The notes: generated by a model from the sequence alone, not told the origin. A stretch of DNA of 64,000 nt from Neobacillus jeddahensis (GCF_000612625.1 NZ_CCAS010000017.1:1-64000), one strand, 5' to 3'. Shown: positions 19,381 to 28,783, counted from the stretch's first letter. Numbers and translations are program-made.

Positions 19381-20097
19381 ATGAATAAAAAAGTTGTCAT
19401 GATTACCGGGGCGTCCAAAGGGTTAGGTAGAGCATTGACGTTGGCTTTTGCAAAGGAAGGAGCAAGGCTTGCAATTTGCTCAAGATCAGAAGAAGGTCTG
19501 ATAAAGGTGAAGGAAGAAGCTGTAAGATTGGGTGCTGAGGTACTTGCGGTTACCGCTGATATTTCCAAGTCACGTGATGTGGAACGATTCATTGCGACAG
19601 CAGAAGAAGCATATGGTCACATTGATGTCCTGATTAACAATGCCTCAATTTTGGGTCCTAGTCCAATGCCATTGCTGCTTGATTATCCTGAAGACGCCTT
19701 CTCCGCAGTGCTTCATATTAATGCTGTATCGTCATTTCTTGTAACCAGAAGAGTGATTCCAGGGATGTTAGAGCGAAATGACGGGTCAATTATCAATGTG
19801 ACATCTGAGGTAGGACACACAGGTTTTGCGGGATGGGGCGCCTATGGTATATCAAAATTTGCTGTTGAAGGCCTCACCGAAACGTGGGCCGATGAATTAA
19901 GCGAGACAAACGTACGGGTAAATATGGTCGATCCGGGCGAAATGGAAACAGAAATGCATCAAATGGCTGTACCTGATTGCGATTACCCATTAGCAAAGCC
20001 CGAGGACGTTGTTGGCATATTTTTATATCTTGCATCAAGTAAATCAGCAGGCATAAATGGCCAGCGGTTTGAGGCCCAACTAGAGGAGGAATTATAA
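19381..20097 (+). CDS. Classical short-chain dehydrogenase/reductase
   Basis: A 238-residue SDR oxidoreductase. The NAD(P)-binding TGASKGLG is at residues 9-16, NNAS near 87, Ser142 in INVTSEVG and the catalytic YGISK at 155-159. The substrate is unknown. Its stop codon overlaps the ATG of the QueA-like gene (TAATG), so the two are translationally coupled and probably act in one pathway. The start is supported by GGGGAGA about 6 bases upstream. It begins a transcription unit after the preceding terminator. Confidence 0.88.
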   Translation: MNKKVVMITGASKGLGRALTLAFAKEGARLAICSRSEEGLIKVKEEAVRLGAEVLAVTADISKSRDVERFIATAEEAYGHIDVLINNASILGPSPMPLLLDYPEDAFSAVLHINAVSSFLVTRRVIPGMLERNDGSIINVTSEVGHTGFAGWGAYGISKFAVEGLTETWADELSETNVRVNMVDPGEMETEMHQMAVPDCDYPLAKPEDVVGIFLYLASSKSAGINGQRFEAQLEEEL

Positions 20098-21125
20098 TGG
20101 AGACGAAACCGCTGAATTTTTATCTACCTGACGAACTGAATGCTTCCCACCCCCCTGAAAAACGCGGCTTACGAAGAGATCATGTTCGGATGATGGTACT
20201 GGACCGGGCTACAGGGGAAATTAGGCATGATCAATTCTTTTACCTAGCAGATTACCTCCAACCTGGAGATTTGCTCATAGCAAATAATAGTCGCACCATC
20301 CCAGCCGTTTTATATGCTAAATGGTCAAGAAACAATGAACCAATGGCATCTAAAGTGGAAGTTAGGTTAGCAAGGCGCCAACATGAAGATATTTGGGACG
20401 CACTAGTTGTAGCCAACCCTATTAACGAGGGTGATCAACTAGAATTTTCTCCTGATTTGTTTGCAACGGTGATCAGCGAGAAAAGGAATTCTCCACTTAA
20501 AAGGATCCAATTTACAAAAAAAGGCACGGAGTTATTTAATAGTATCTATGATCTCGGTGAACCGATCCGATATGAATACATTGAACAGCCATGGGGGTTG
20601 GATTACTATCAAACGGTTTTTGCCAGCCATCCAGGGTCCGTTGAAATGCCCTCGGCCGGTAGAGCCTTTAGCTGGGAGTTGATATTTAAATTGAAGCGTA
20701 AAAATATTCAGCTCGATTTTATCCAATTGCATACAGGCCTAAGCTATATGCTTGATGATCAATGGCACCAAACTCCTGATGAGAATGAGGAGGAATATCA
20801 AATCTCCGAACAGATAATGGAAAGGATTTTCCAGACCAAAGCAGCAGGCAAAAGAGTCGTTGCGATTGGTACCACTGTGGTTCGTGCGCTTGAGACGGCT
20901 GCCAGAAACGGTGCCCTTTCAGGAGTAACATCGCTCTATATCGATTCACACTATCCTTTAAAAATCGTAGACGGAATCATTACTGGACTCCATGAACCGC
21001 AGGCAAGCCACCTCGCCATGCTGTCTGCCTTTATAGCTGAGCAGCATTTACTTCAGGCCTATGATCAGGCCATCAAAGCCGGCTATTTATGGCATGAATT
21101 TGGGGATATGAATCTGATCTTATAA
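20097..21125 (+). CDS. Divergent QueA-family protein (S-adenosylmethionine:tRNA ribosyltransferase-isomerase-like)
   Basis: A 342-residue member of the QueA family, which uses SAM to build epoxyqueuosine on tRNA. Family landmarks are recognisable: NNSRTIPA near 63-70 (NDTRVLPA in QueA), YQTVFA at 171-176, LHTGLSYM (LHVGLGTF), VVAIGTTVVRALE and a final FGDMNLIL. But PTAGLHF is changed to PSAGRAF (185-191), the PPYI segment before YQT is altered, and N-FHLP becomes GLHEP. It therefore looks like a paralogue with shifted specificity rather than housekeeping QueA, which normally sits with tgt and ruvB. It is coupled to the SDR gene by a one-base overlap. Confidence 0.8.
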   Translation: METKPLNFYLPDELNASHPPEKRGLRRDHVRMMVLDRATGEIRHDQFFYLADYLQPGDLLIANNSRTIPAVLYAKWSRNNEPMASKVEVRLARRQHEDIWDALVVANPINEGDQLEFSPDLFATVISEKRNSPLKRIQFTKKGTELFNSIYDLGEPIRYEYIEQPWGLDYYQTVFASHPGSVEMPSAGRAFSWELIFKLKRKNIQLDFIQLHTGLSYMLDDQWHQTPDENEEEYQISEQIMERIFQTKAAGKRVVAIGTTVVRALETAARNGALSGVTSLYIDSHYPLKIVDGIITGLHEPQASHLAMLSAFIAEQHLLQAYDQAIKAGYLWHEFGDMNLIL

Positions 21126-21202
21126 AATGAAGGATGGTCTGGGTACGATTTCATCTTGATGGTCTTGAAGTAAACAAATTGGAGAAGTCCCTTGCTTAAC
21201 CT

Positions 21203-21230
21203 AAAAAGCTGTCGAGATAGACAGCTTTTT
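21203..21230. terminator. Terminator after the QueA-like gene
   Basis: A perfect 11-bp stem AAAAAGCTGTC (21203-21213) and GACAGCTTTTT (21220-21230) with a 6-base loop. A- and T-runs on both sides make it able to act on either strand. Confidence 0.9.
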
Positions 21231-21302
21231 GAATTCTATGAAAGAGACACTTACCCTAATAAGCTATAATAACAGTAAATGGAGTGGCTGGAGGAGAATT
21301 GT

Positions 21303-22415
21303 ATGTCGGGAGAGAATAAGAATATCGGCATTTTAAAGGAAATTGCTGAGCTACTAAATGAGGGAACAGATCCAAAAGACATATTAGCCGGTGTGCTAAA
21401 AAGACTTCTGCAAATAACGGAGCTTCAAACAGGTTGGATTTTTTTAATGGATGAAAATGGTGACCATCAGCTCGCAGCAGATGAGGCCCTCCCTCCTGCG
21501 TTGGCAAATGACAATAAACAAAGGATGTGCCAGGGTAGATGTTGGTGCGTCAATAAATACAACAATAATCACCTAAACAAAGCAACAAATATTATGGAAT
21601 GTAAACGGATTGAAGATGCCCTCGAGGCACAGGCTGGAGAAACATGTGGGCTGACTCATCATGCCACCGTTCCCCTCAGAGCTGGAAATGAGCGTTTTGG
21701 AATACTAAATGTCGGTTCACCGAACAAAACACATTTTAAGAAAGAGGAACTTGCTTTACTCGAAGCAGTTGCCTATCAAATTGGAACCGCGTTAAAACGA
21801 ATTAAACTCACGCAGCGGGAACAGGAGACTGCGCTTGTAGCCGAGCGAAATCGACTTGCAAGGGATCTTCACGATTCGGTTAATCAGCTGTTATTTTCCC
21901 TCAGCCTTACTGCACGTGCAGGAGTAGAAATGACAGAACAAGATGAAGTGAAACAAACATTTGGTTATATTCAAGACTTGGCTCAGGAAGCGCTTGGAGA
22001 AATGCGGGCATTAATCTGGCAACTACGACCGCTTGGCCTTGAAAACGGCGTGGTGAGTGCCTTGAGAAGTTATGCTGAATTGCTAGGACTATCCATTGAA
22101 ACCCAAGTAACAGGTGCCACTAGTATTCCCGGAAAGGTAGAGGAAGCGTTGTGGCGAATCGGGCAAGAGGCCCTAGCCAATTGTAAAAAGCATTCCCAGA
22201 CCACAGAGGTAATTTTACGTTTTCACTCTTCTATGGACGAGGCTATGATAACAATTCAAGATAGCGGTTGTGGCTTCTATTATGAAGAGAATCTCGAAAT
22301 CCCCTCACTAGGGTTGAAAAATATGAAAACACGGACTGAGGCTTTATCTGGGGAATTTCAATTAATTAGCAAACCAGGAAACGGGACAGAAATACAGATC
22401 CGAATTCCATATTAG
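21303..22415 (+). CDS. GAF-domain sensor histidine kinase (YhcY/AirS-like)
   Basis: A 370-residue cytoplasmic kinase without membrane segments. An N-terminal GAF domain (about 15-165) holds five cysteines: Cys76, Cys80, Cys82, Cys100 and Cys115. A HisKA_3 dimerisation domain follows, with His190 in RDLHDSVNQ, then an ATPase domain with GQEALANCKKHS (N box), DSGCGF and GLKNMKTR. S. aureus AirS, a relative, carries a redox-sensitive [2Fe-2S] cluster in its GAF domain, so oxygen or redox sensing is a reasonable inference. The ATG at 21303 has GGAGGAG 6 bases upstream. An ATG at 21279 would add eight residues. It is paired with the response regulator 14 bases downstream. Confidence 0.87.
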   Translation: MSGENKNIGILKEIAELLNEGTDPKDILAGVLKRLLQITELQTGWIFLMDENGDHQLAADEALPPALANDNKQRMCQGRCWCVNKYNNNHLNKATNIMECKRIEDALEAQAGETCGLTHHATVPLRAGNERFGILNVGSPNKTHFKKEELALLEAVAYQIGTALKRIKLTQREQETALVAERNRLARDLHDSVNQLLFSLSLTARAGVEMTEQDEVKQTFGYIQDLAQEALGEMRALIWQLRPLGLENGVVSALRSYAELLGLSIETQVTGATSIPGKVEEALWRIGQEALANCKKHSQTTEVILRFHSSMDEAMITIQDSGCGFYYEENLEIPSLGLKNMKTRTEALSGEFQLISKPGNGTEIQIRIPY

Positions 22416-22429
22416 GGAGGAAAAAATTC

Positions 22430-23071
22430 GTGAGTATACGCATACTAATCGCCGATGACCATCACGTCGTCCGTAGAGGTCTGGTCTTTTTTCTTCGAAC
22501 ACAAAAGGAGTTTGAAATTATTGGGGAAGCTGCAAACGGGAAAGAGGCCATTGAATTGGCTAAATTACTGAACCCCGATCTCATTTTAATGGATCTAGTT
22601 ATGCCAGAAATGGACGGAATCCAGGCTACAAAAATCATTAAACAAAAGCAACCTAACATTAAAATCATGATGCTGACAAGCTTTTCTGATCAAGATCATG
22701 TGATCCCCGCGCTAGAAGCAGGTGCTTCTGGATTCCAGTTAAAAGACATCCAGCCTGATGAGCTTGTCATTTCGATTAAAAAAATGATCGGAGGAGAAAC
22801 CCAACTTCATCCGAAAGCTACTTCACAATTATTAGCCAATTTGTCCAATAAAAATGGACAAGGAAAAAATTTATTCGAAGAATTAACGAATAGAGAGTTA
22901 GATGTTCTCAAAGAAATCGCTAAAGGTAAGAGCAATAAAGAAATCGCTGGCTCATTATTCATCACAGAAAGAACTGTTAAAACCCATGTATCAAATCTTT
23001 TAGCAAAGCTTGAACTTGCGGACCGGACTCAGGCTGCCCTTTATGCAGTTAAACATAAATTAGTTGACTAA
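22430..23071 (+). CDS. NarL/LuxR-family response regulator (YhcZ/AirR-like)
   Basis: A 213-residue response regulator, partner of the GAF kinase. The receiver domain has the acidic pocket ADDHH and phosphoacceptor Asp55 in LMDLVMPEMDG. A LuxR-type helix-turn-helix at the C-terminus reads LTNRELDVLKEIAKGKSNKEI and ERTVKTHVSNLL in part. The start is a GTG with GGGAGG about 9 bases upstream. Targets are unknown. By analogy with AirR/YhcZ, respiratory or redox genes are candidates. Confidence 0.9.
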   Translation: MSIRILIADDHHVVRRGLVFFLRTQKEFEIIGEAANGKEAIELAKLLNPDLILMDLVMPEMDGIQATKIIKQKQPNIKIMMLTSFSDQDHVIPALEAGASGFQLKDIQPDELVISIKKMIGGETQLHPKATSQLLANLSNKNGQGKNLFEELTNRELDVLKEIAKGKSNKEIAGSLFITERTVKTHVSNLLAKLELADRTQAALYAVKHKLVD

Positions 23072-23118
23072 ATGCAGTAAACGGATGGGATCCATAAACC
23101 ATATCCGTCATTTTATGC

Positions 23119-23146
23119 AAAAAACCTCAAATAGAAATGATTTGAG
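23119..23146 (-). terminator. Second minus-strand terminator beyond rpsI
   Basis: A perfect 7-bp stem CTCAAAT/ATTTGAG (23126-23132 and 23140-23146) with a 7-base loop, followed on the minus strand by GTTTTTTGC. It would stop read-through from the ribosomal genes. Confidence 0.5.
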
Positions 23147-23361
23147 AGCTTATGAACGATCGTAGAACGAAATAATTTTATTATGCTATTTTCAATTGAT
23201 TATCCCTGAGATGAGCTATTATTATTCGGAGTAAAGGGTGGACAATGGTACATTTCTAAAAGTACAAAATTACTAACGTTACTTTAGACACGTCCCAAAT
23301 GAAGTTTATTCCATTTATATAATCCGCCCACGGAAATCAACTGACAAATTGAAAAGTGCCT

Positions 23362-23405
23362 TGATTAAAAACAAAAGACTCCCAACCAAAAGGTTGAGAG
23401 TCTTT
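23362..23405 (-). terminator. Terminator of the rplM-rpsI operon
   Basis: Minus-strand stem AAAGACTCTCAACC against GGTTGGGAGTCTTT (23374-23405) with loop TTTT, then TGTTTTTAATC. It lies 12 bases past the rpsI stop. Confidence 0.88.
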
Positions 23406-23417
23406 GAAACGTAAAGA

Positions 23418-23810
23418 TTAACGTTTTGAGAACTGAGGTGCACGACGAGCGCCTTTAAGACCGTATTTTTTACGTTCTTTCATACGTGGATCACGAGTTA
23501 ATAATCCAGCGCGCTTTAATGTTGGACGGAATTCTGGATCAGCTTGAAGTAATGCGCGAGCAACACCGTGACGGATTGCGCCAGCTTGACCAGTGTATCC
23601 ACCGCCGCTTACGTTTACAAGAACATCATAGCTGCCAACAGTTTCAGTAGCTACTAATGGTTGCCTTACAACAACACGTAATGCTTCAAATGGGATATAA
23701 TCTTCGATTTCACGACCATTAATTACAATTTTACCTGTGCCTGGAACTAAACGCACACGTGCGACAGAGCTCTTACGACGACCAGTACCAATATATTGAA
23801 CTTGTGCCAT
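23418..23810 (-). CDS. rpsI: 30S ribosomal protein S9
   Basis: A 130-residue S9, full length, ending in the conserved basic tail PQFSKR that reaches the P-site tRNA in the small subunit. The start gives [15 protein letters not shown], the normal Bacillus N-terminus. It is the second gene of the rplM-rpsI operon, 22 bases after rplM, with a terminator directly behind it. Confidence 0.98.
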   Translation of the reverse strand: MAQVQYIGTGRRKSSVARVRLVPGTGKIVINGREIEDYIPFEALRVVVRQPLVATETVGSYDVLVNVSGGGYTGQAGAIRHGVARALLQADPEFRPTLKRAGLLTRDPRMKERKKYGLKGARRAPQFSKR

Positions 23811-23832
23811 AGTTTTATTCCCTCCCTCTTAA

Positions 23833-24270
23833 TTAACCGCGAAGTGTGTAAACTTCAGGTTGTTGTGCTTGGTGCGGATGTTCGCTACCAGCGTATACGT
23901 GTAATTTTTTGAATGTTTGACGACCAAGAGAATTCTTTGGAAGCATACCTTTAACAGCAAGCTCGATCATTTTCTCAGCATAGTTTGTACGCATTTCTAG
24001 AGCTGTTCTAGTTTTTAAACCACCTGGGTGCATTGTGTGACGGTAGTAAATCTTGTCAGTTAATTTCTTACCAGTTAGTTCTACTTTAGATGCGTTAAGA
24101 ATAATTACATGATCACCAGTGTCAACATTTGGTGTAAAAGTTGGTTTGTTTTTACCACGTAAGATTGCTGCTACTTCAGAAGCAAGACGACCAAGAGTTT
24201 GGCCTTCAGCATCAATCACGTACCATTTACGCTCGATATTGTTGGCATTTGCCATAAACGTTGTACGCAT
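23833..24270 (-). CDS. rplM: 50S ribosomal protein L13
   Basis: A 145-residue L13, an early-assembling large-subunit protein. Conserved segments [27 protein letters not shown] and [11 protein letters not shown] are intact. The ATG at 24270 gives MRTTFMANA, as in B. subtilis. The long leader upstream probably mediates autoregulation. Confidence 0.98.
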   Translation of the reverse strand: MRTTFMANANNIERKWYVIDAEGQTLGRLASEVAAILRGKNKPTFTPNVDTGDHVIILNASKVELTGKKLTDKIYYRHTMHPGGLKTRTALEMRTNYAEKMIELAVKGMLPKNSLGRQTFKKLHVYAGSEHPHQAQQPEVYTLRG

Positions 24271-24289
24271 TAATTTCCCTCCTAATTAA

Positions 24290-24445
24290 ATCCATAAAGA
24301 TTATGATTTTCGCACTTTTCGTTGCAGTCAGTTATTCATTCTGTTCCGGGAATGAACGTCTTATGCACTTGTGCGGTTAGATTTCAATTCATATATTTTC
24401 AATCACGATGAAGACTTTCCGGGGCTTTATCGTGGTATTAAAAAC
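24290..24445 (-). ncRNA. Putative L13-type autoregulatory leader of rplM
   Basis: About 155 transcribed bases lie between the promoter and rplM. They fold into a large arm closed by CGCAC/GTGCG (24371-24375 and 24311-24315) that encloses an inner hairpin of GTTCATTC pairing with GAATGAAT. A further hairpin near the 5' end is built on CACGAT/ATCGTG. The position and shape fit the L13 leader known from Bacillus, in which L13 represses its own mRNA. I could not run a covariance model. Confidence 0.6.
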
Positions 24446-24458
24446 ACACACATATAAT

Positions 24459-24487
24459 ATAATAAATTCTATCCATTAAAATGTCAA
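24459..24487 (-). promoter_or_regulatory. SigA promoter of rplM-rpsI
   Basis: Minus-strand TTGACA (24482-24487), exact 17-base spacer and TATTAT (24459-24464). One mismatch to the SigA consensus. Confidence 0.85.
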
Positions 24488-24548
24488 GAAAATGTTACAC
24501 CAGGTCAGGTTGTTTTTAAACTTGGTTAAACATATTGTCGATATTCGC

Positions 24549-25298
24549 TCAAGTATCTAGCTCATAAAATACTTGCCATAGATACAATCCATGGCCTGGA
24601 GCGGTTTTCCCGGCAAGGCACCGATCCTTTTTTTCCAAAATAACAGGGATTTCAGCCGCCGGGCGCTTTCCTGCGCCTACCTCAATGAGTGTTCCGACAA
24701 GAATGCGCACCATATTATACAAAAAACCATTCCCCACAAACCGAAGGGTCAGCACGTCTTTCTCGATGTTAAAATCGATTGCCTCAATTGTCCGGACTTT
24801 GTCGACTACCTCGGTCTTAGCAGAACAAAAACTAGTAAAGTCATGGGTCCCCAGTAAATATTTACTTGCCTCCAGCATCGCCTCAACATTTAAATCGTAA
24901 GGATACTGATAGGCAAAATGCCGCAAAAAAGGGTCCCTCTTGGAGGAAAGCTGCAGGAGATAATGATATTCCTTTCCAACCGCATCGAAGCGGGCATGAA
25001 AAGTTGGACTCGTCTTCTTGACCGAGCGAACCACAATATCCTCCGGCAAGAGCGAATTCAGGGCATTCTCCCATTTGCTCTCCGCAATCGGCAGCGGTGA
25101 ATCAAAGTGGATGACCTGTCCTCTGGCATGGACACCTGCGTCCGTTCGGCCGGAGCCGGTCACCTTGACCAACTCGCCTTTATGCATTTTTGCTAACACA
25201 GCTTCTAGCTCTGTTTGAACTGTTCGTTTATTTGGCTGAACCTGATAACCGGAAAACCCCGAGCCATCATAGGATATGATGCATTTATACCTTTGCAT
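24549..25298 (-). CDS. truA: TruA, tRNA pseudouridine(38-40) synthase
   Basis: A 249-residue pseudouridine synthase that modifies uridines 38-40 in the tRNA anticodon arm. The catalytic Asp is in GSGRTDAGVHA (about residues 48-58). The RNA-binding segment FHARFDAVGKEYHY and the C-terminal VRILVGTLIEVGAGK are typical. It follows ecfT by 12 bases and probably belongs to the same transcript. Length is normal. Confidence 0.96.
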   Translation of the reverse strand: MQRYKCIISYDGSGFSGYQVQPNKRTVQTELEAVLAKMHKGELVKVTGSGRTDAGVHARGQVIHFDSPLPIAESKWENALNSLLPEDIVVRSVKKTSPTFHARFDAVGKEYHYLLQLSSKRDPFLRHFAYQYPYDLNVEAMLEASKYLLGTHDFTSFCSAKTEVVDKVRTIEAIDFNIEKDVLTLRFVGNGFLYNMVRILVGTLIEVGAGKRPAAEIPVILEKKDRCLAGKTAPGHGLYLWQVFYELDT

Positions 25299-25310
25299 GG
25301 TTTCGCTCCA

Positions 25311-26108
25311 TTATGCACGTAATAAAAATAAAAGAATCGTTAAGATAGCTAAAACAACAAGCTGGAGGGTATCTGCTGCTTTCCAGCTCAATTGCCGATA
25401 CTTCGTCCGTCCCTCACCACCGCGATAGCCACGAGCCTCCATCGCTACCGCCAATTCTTCTGCCCGTTTAAAGGAACTGACAAACAAGGGAATAAGCAGC
25501 GGAATAACCGCCTTAATTCGCTCTTTAAAGGGACCACTGGAAAATTCAACGCCACGAGCCATTTGTGCTTTCATAATCTTATCTGTTTCCTGCATTAGTG
25601 TAGGAATAAACCGCAAAGAAATAGACATCATCAATGCCATCTCATGGACAGGAAAGTGAATCTTTTTGAGCGGATTCAAAAGTGTTTCAAGTCCATCCGT
25701 TATTTCAATGGGGCTCGTCGTTAACGTCAATAGTGACGTCATCAAAATTAAAAAGAAGAATCGTAAGGAAATAAACACACCCTGCCTAACACCTTCTTCA
25801 TAAATTTTGATAGGCCCCCATTCAACTAAAAGATTTCCTTCCTTTGTGAAAAGTAATTGCAAGATAAGCGTAAATAAAACAAGCCATAATACCGGTTTTA
25901 GTCCGCCATACAGAAAGCGAACTGGAATACGAGACATACCAAGCATATAAAATGTATAAACTCCGATAAGTGCATAAGTAATCCAATTATTGGCTAAAAA
26001 AATAATACAAACAAACAAGAAAATAATCAACAATTTGGAGCGCGGGTCCATTTTATGAACGGTAGAATCAGCCGGAACATAGCGTCCAAAAATCATTTTT
26101 TCCATCAT
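25311..26108 (-). CDS. ecfT: EcfT, transmembrane protein of the ECF transporter
   Basis: A 265-residue membrane protein, the T component that couples substrate-specific S subunits to the EcfA1-EcfA2 ATPases for vitamin and metal uptake. Several hydrophobic helices are visible. The coupling-helix motifs are ARG in MARGVEFSSG and AMEARGYRGGEGRT. Its ATG overlaps the ecfA2 stop (ATGA), and AGAGGTG lies 7 bases upstream. No S subunit is encoded nearby, as expected for a shared group II module. Confidence 0.96.
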   Translation of the reverse strand: MMEKMIFGRYVPADSTVHKMDPRSKLLIIFLFVCIIFLANNWITYALIGVYTFYMLGMSRIPVRFLYGGLKPVLWLVLFTLILQLLFTKEGNLLVEWGPIKIYEEGVRQGVFISLRFFFLILMTSLLTLTTSPIEITDGLETLLNPLKKIHFPVHEMALMMSISLRFIPTLMQETDKIMKAQMARGVEFSSGPFKERIKAVIPLLIPLFVSSFKRAEELAVAMEARGYRGGEGRTKYRQLSWKAADTLQLVVLAILTILLFLLRA

Positions 26109-26974
26109 GAGCGTACACCTCTGCTTAAGACCTCTGTCACGGCAGAAGATAATTCTTCGATAGAGAGATAGATTTTTTCAAGCTTAATTCCCGTCTTCTC
26201 CTCCAATTTAAGCTGGAAGCGAACTACTTCTGGAACATCCAAGCCCATTTCGACTAAATCGATAGGATCTGAGAAGATCTCTTCTGGTGTTCCTTTTTTG
26301 GCAACTTTCCCTTGTCTCATAATCACAATTTGATCAGCATATCTAGCGGCATCCTCCATACTGTGAGTGACCAGTATCGTGGAAAGCTGTCTTTCTCGAT
26401 GGAGAGTATAAAACATTTCCATGATCTCATTGCGACCTCTTGGGTCTAACCCCGCGGTAGGCTCGTCCAAGACGATAACATCAGGTTCCATCGCTAATAC
26501 GCCAGCTATAGCAACACGACGCATTTGACCGCCTGATAAATCAAATGGAGATTTTTCTAAAATATCTTCCGCAAGCCCAACCTGTTTTAAGGCGCGATGA
26601 GCCCTCTCTCTTGCCTCATCTGCCGAAACGCCAAAATTCATCGGACCAAACATAATATCCTTTTCGACTGTTTCCTCAAATAATTGGTGTTCAGGAAATT
26701 GAAAGACAATCCCGACCTTTTGCCGTACTTGCTTTAAATTTTTATTTTTCTGCTCAGCCTTAATTTCATGATTACCTATTTTAACTATTCCTTTTGAAGG
26801 TAACAGGAGCGCATTTAAATGCTGCAGTACCGTCGATTTTCCTGATCCAGTATGGCCAATAATTGCCATAAACGTTCCAGCTGGAATATCAATTGATACA
26901 TCCTCGATTGCCAATCTTTCAAAAGGGGTGTTTGCCTGATAGCGATATTCTACTTGCTGAAGCGAGATGTCCAT
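26105..26974 (-). CDS. ecfA2: EcfA2, ECF transporter ATP-binding subunit
   Basis: A 289-residue ABC ATPase. Walker A reads GHTGSGKST, signature [13 protein letters not shown], Walker [14 protein letters not shown], and the switch His is in LVTHSMED. It forms the heterodimer with EcfA1 that powers EcfT. Its start lies inside the end of ecfA1 (25-base overlap), so synthesis of both subunits is likely coupled. Confidence 0.96.
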   Translation of the reverse strand: MDISLQQVEYRYQANTPFERLAIEDVSIDIPAGTFMAIIGHTGSGKSTVLQHLNALLLPSKGIVKIGNHEIKAEQKNKNLKQVRQKVGIVFQFPEHQLFEETVEKDIMFGPMNFGVSADEARERAHRALKQVGLAEDILEKSPFDLSGGQMRRVAIAGVLAMEPDVIVLDEPTAGLDPRGRNEIMEMFYTLHRERQLSTILVTHSMEDAARYADQIVIMRQGKVAKKGTPEEIFSDPIDLVEMGLDVPEVVRFQLKLEEKTGIKLEKIYLSIEELSSAVTEVLSRGVRS

Positions 26975-27789
26975 AGCTCTGTCACCAACTCTTCTTCTGA
27001 TAAATAATACTTGGATAAGTTAATCCCTTTTTGGCGGAATGCTTTACTCATTTTCACGGAGAAAGGGATATCCAACCCCAATTGAATCAGTTGTTCATCC
27101 ATGGAGAATATTTCTTCTGGTGTCCCCTCACGAAATACTTCCCCACCATTCATGACAATGATCCGGTCTGCTTTCGCCGCTTCGTCGAGGTCGTGCGTAA
27201 TCGATATAACAGTGAGGGATTTCTCCTCTTTTAACACTCTCACTGTCTCAAGTACTTCCTCGCGTCCTCTTGGGTCAAGCATGGATGTTGCTTCATCTAA
27301 AATAATAATCGCAGGCCGTAGTGCTAATACCCCTGCAATGGCAACCCGTTGCTTCTGTCCACCCGATAGATGGTGAGGTTCCTGTAACAGAAATTGATCC
27401 ATTTTGACTTTGCTTAACGAATCATGAACCCGCTCAACCATTTCATCCCTTGGGATCCCATTGTTTTCTAAACCAAATGCCACATCATCCTGTACGGTGG
27501 TGCCGACAAATTGATTGTCCGGGTTTTGAAAGACCATGCCAAGTTTTTTGCGGATATCCCAAATGGACGCTTCGGTAAGTGGCAGTCCACAGACAGTAAT
27601 TTCACCTTCTTGTGGAAACTGCAAGCCATTTAGGAGTTTTGCCATCGTAGATTTCCCTGAACCATTATGACCAACAATCGCCAGCCATTCACCCTCATAG
27701 ATGTCAAAGCTAACATTATTTAAGGCGTAGCGCTCTTCTGGATCGTATTGGAATGAAACACCCTTTAGTGAAACGATTGCTTCTTTCAT
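26950..27789 (-). CDS. ecfA1: EcfA1, ECF transporter ATP-binding subunit
   Basis: A 279-residue ABC ATPase. Walker [10 protein letters not shown] starts at residue 40. The signature is [13 protein letters not shown]. Walker B is [13 protein letters not shown], with Ala where EcfA2 has Pro. The switch His is in SITHDLDEA. The ATG at 27789 follows GAGGAGGAG, and six extra upstream codons are part of that ribosome-binding site. It is the first gene of the ecfA1-ecfA2-ecfT-truA run, 579 bases after rplQ. Confidence 0.95.
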   Translation of the reverse strand: MKEAIVSLKGVSFQYDPEERYALNNVSFDIYEGEWLAIVGHNGSGKSTMAKLLNGLQFPQEGEITVCGLPLTEASIWDIRKKLGMVFQNPDNQFVGTTVQDDVAFGLENNGIPRDEMVERVHDSLSKVKMDQFLLQEPHHLSGGQKQRVAIAGVLALRPAIIILDEATSMLDPRGREEVLETVRVLKEEKSLTVISITHDLDEAAKADRIIVMNGGEVFREGTPEEIFSMDEQLIQLGLDIPFSVKMSKAFRQKGINLSKYYLSEEELVTELWTSRFSK

Positions 27790-27925
27790 TGCCTCTCCTC
27801 CTCTCAACTCAGCTCAACTAAATGATCATATCTTTTACTAGATGATATTCACTTCGTGATCTAGAACTGAATCCATCCATCACTTTAACCAAATAACATA
27901 AAGGGGTCTGTGAGCAAAGCTCAAC

Positions 27926-27977
27926 TTCACCTAATTCAAAATGAAAAATGCCTATTTTACACTTTGAATTAGGTGAA
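27926..27977. repeat. Perfect 15-bp inverted repeat upstream of ecfA1
   Basis: TTCACCTAATTCAAA (27926-27940) and TTTGAATTAGGTGAA (27963-27977), separated by 22 AT-rich bases. There is no T-run on either side, so it is not a simple terminator. It could be an operator or an mRNA hairpin in the ecfA1 leader. Confidence 0.8.
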
Positions 27978-28017
27978 ATGATTTGTTATTGTTATGGCAC
28001 CGCTCTACTTTCAAATA

Positions 28018-28103
28018 CAAAAAAAGCCCGCACCTCGTCCCCAGGCAGCACGAGAATAAGCTGCAATAAAAGGGATTTCTATAAAAGAAATGGGAGGAGG
28101 TGC
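28018..28103 (-). terminator. Complex terminator or attenuator structure before ecfA1
   Basis: On the minus strand GCACCTC (28097-28103) can pair with GAGGTGC (28030-28036), enclosing ATTTCT/AGAAAT. A competing hairpin CTCGT/ACGAG (28050-28054 and 28034-28038) precedes GGGCTTTTTTTG. The two alternatives share bases, which resembles an attenuator. Confidence 0.45.
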
Positions 28104-28302
28104 ATGAGCTAGACGAGACGTAAATCAATTTCGGCACATTTAGGATGCTCAATTGACAAAAACATAAATGAAATCAAAACAAGAAGAACAGGCAAGCTGA
28201 TTTCAAGTTACGGTTAAAAACTTCTCCAAAAACACATTCTGGAGTTACGCTCATCATAACACTCGTTTTGGCTTGGGTCGAACAGATATTAAACTTTCCT
28301 TT

Positions 28303-28352
28303 ACAGAAAAAGGGCAAAGAACAAGTTTGTTTGAAAACTGTCCCGCGCCCTT
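28303..28352 (-). terminator. Candidate terminator after rplQ
   Basis: Minus-strand AAGGGC (28347-28352) pairs with GCCCTT (28310-28315), followed by TTTCTG. The loop is long, so this is a weak candidate for the end of the alpha operon. Confidence 0.4.
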
Positions 28353-28368
28353 GTTGTCTGTGAGTGTA

Positions 28369-28755
<387 letters not shown>

Positions 28756-28783
28756 TCATAAAACGGATATTGCTCTTGTAAGA

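Larger units (their letters stand above)
23072..23417. other. Intergenic region between convergent response regulator and rpsI
   Basis: No gene is supported in these 346 bases. They hold two minus-strand terminators (23119-23146 and 23362-23405) and a weak hairpin ACGGAT...ATCCGT (23082-23109) just after the response-regulator stop that may end the plus-strand unit. Confidence 0.5.
27790..28368. other. 579-base gap between rplQ and ecfA1
   Basis: No convincing gene. It holds a 15-bp inverted repeat (27926-27977), a terminator-like block (28018-28103) and a weaker terminator candidate just after rplQ (28303-28352). A 66-codon minus-strand frame (27952-28152) lacks a ribosome-binding site and has a Cys/Ser/Phe-rich, non-protein-like composition. 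Confidence 0.5.

Noticed and set aside
27952-28152. 66-codon minus-strand frame between rplQ and ecfA1
   Set aside because: Cys/Ser/Phe-rich, no ribosome-binding site, and it covers the hairpin region.
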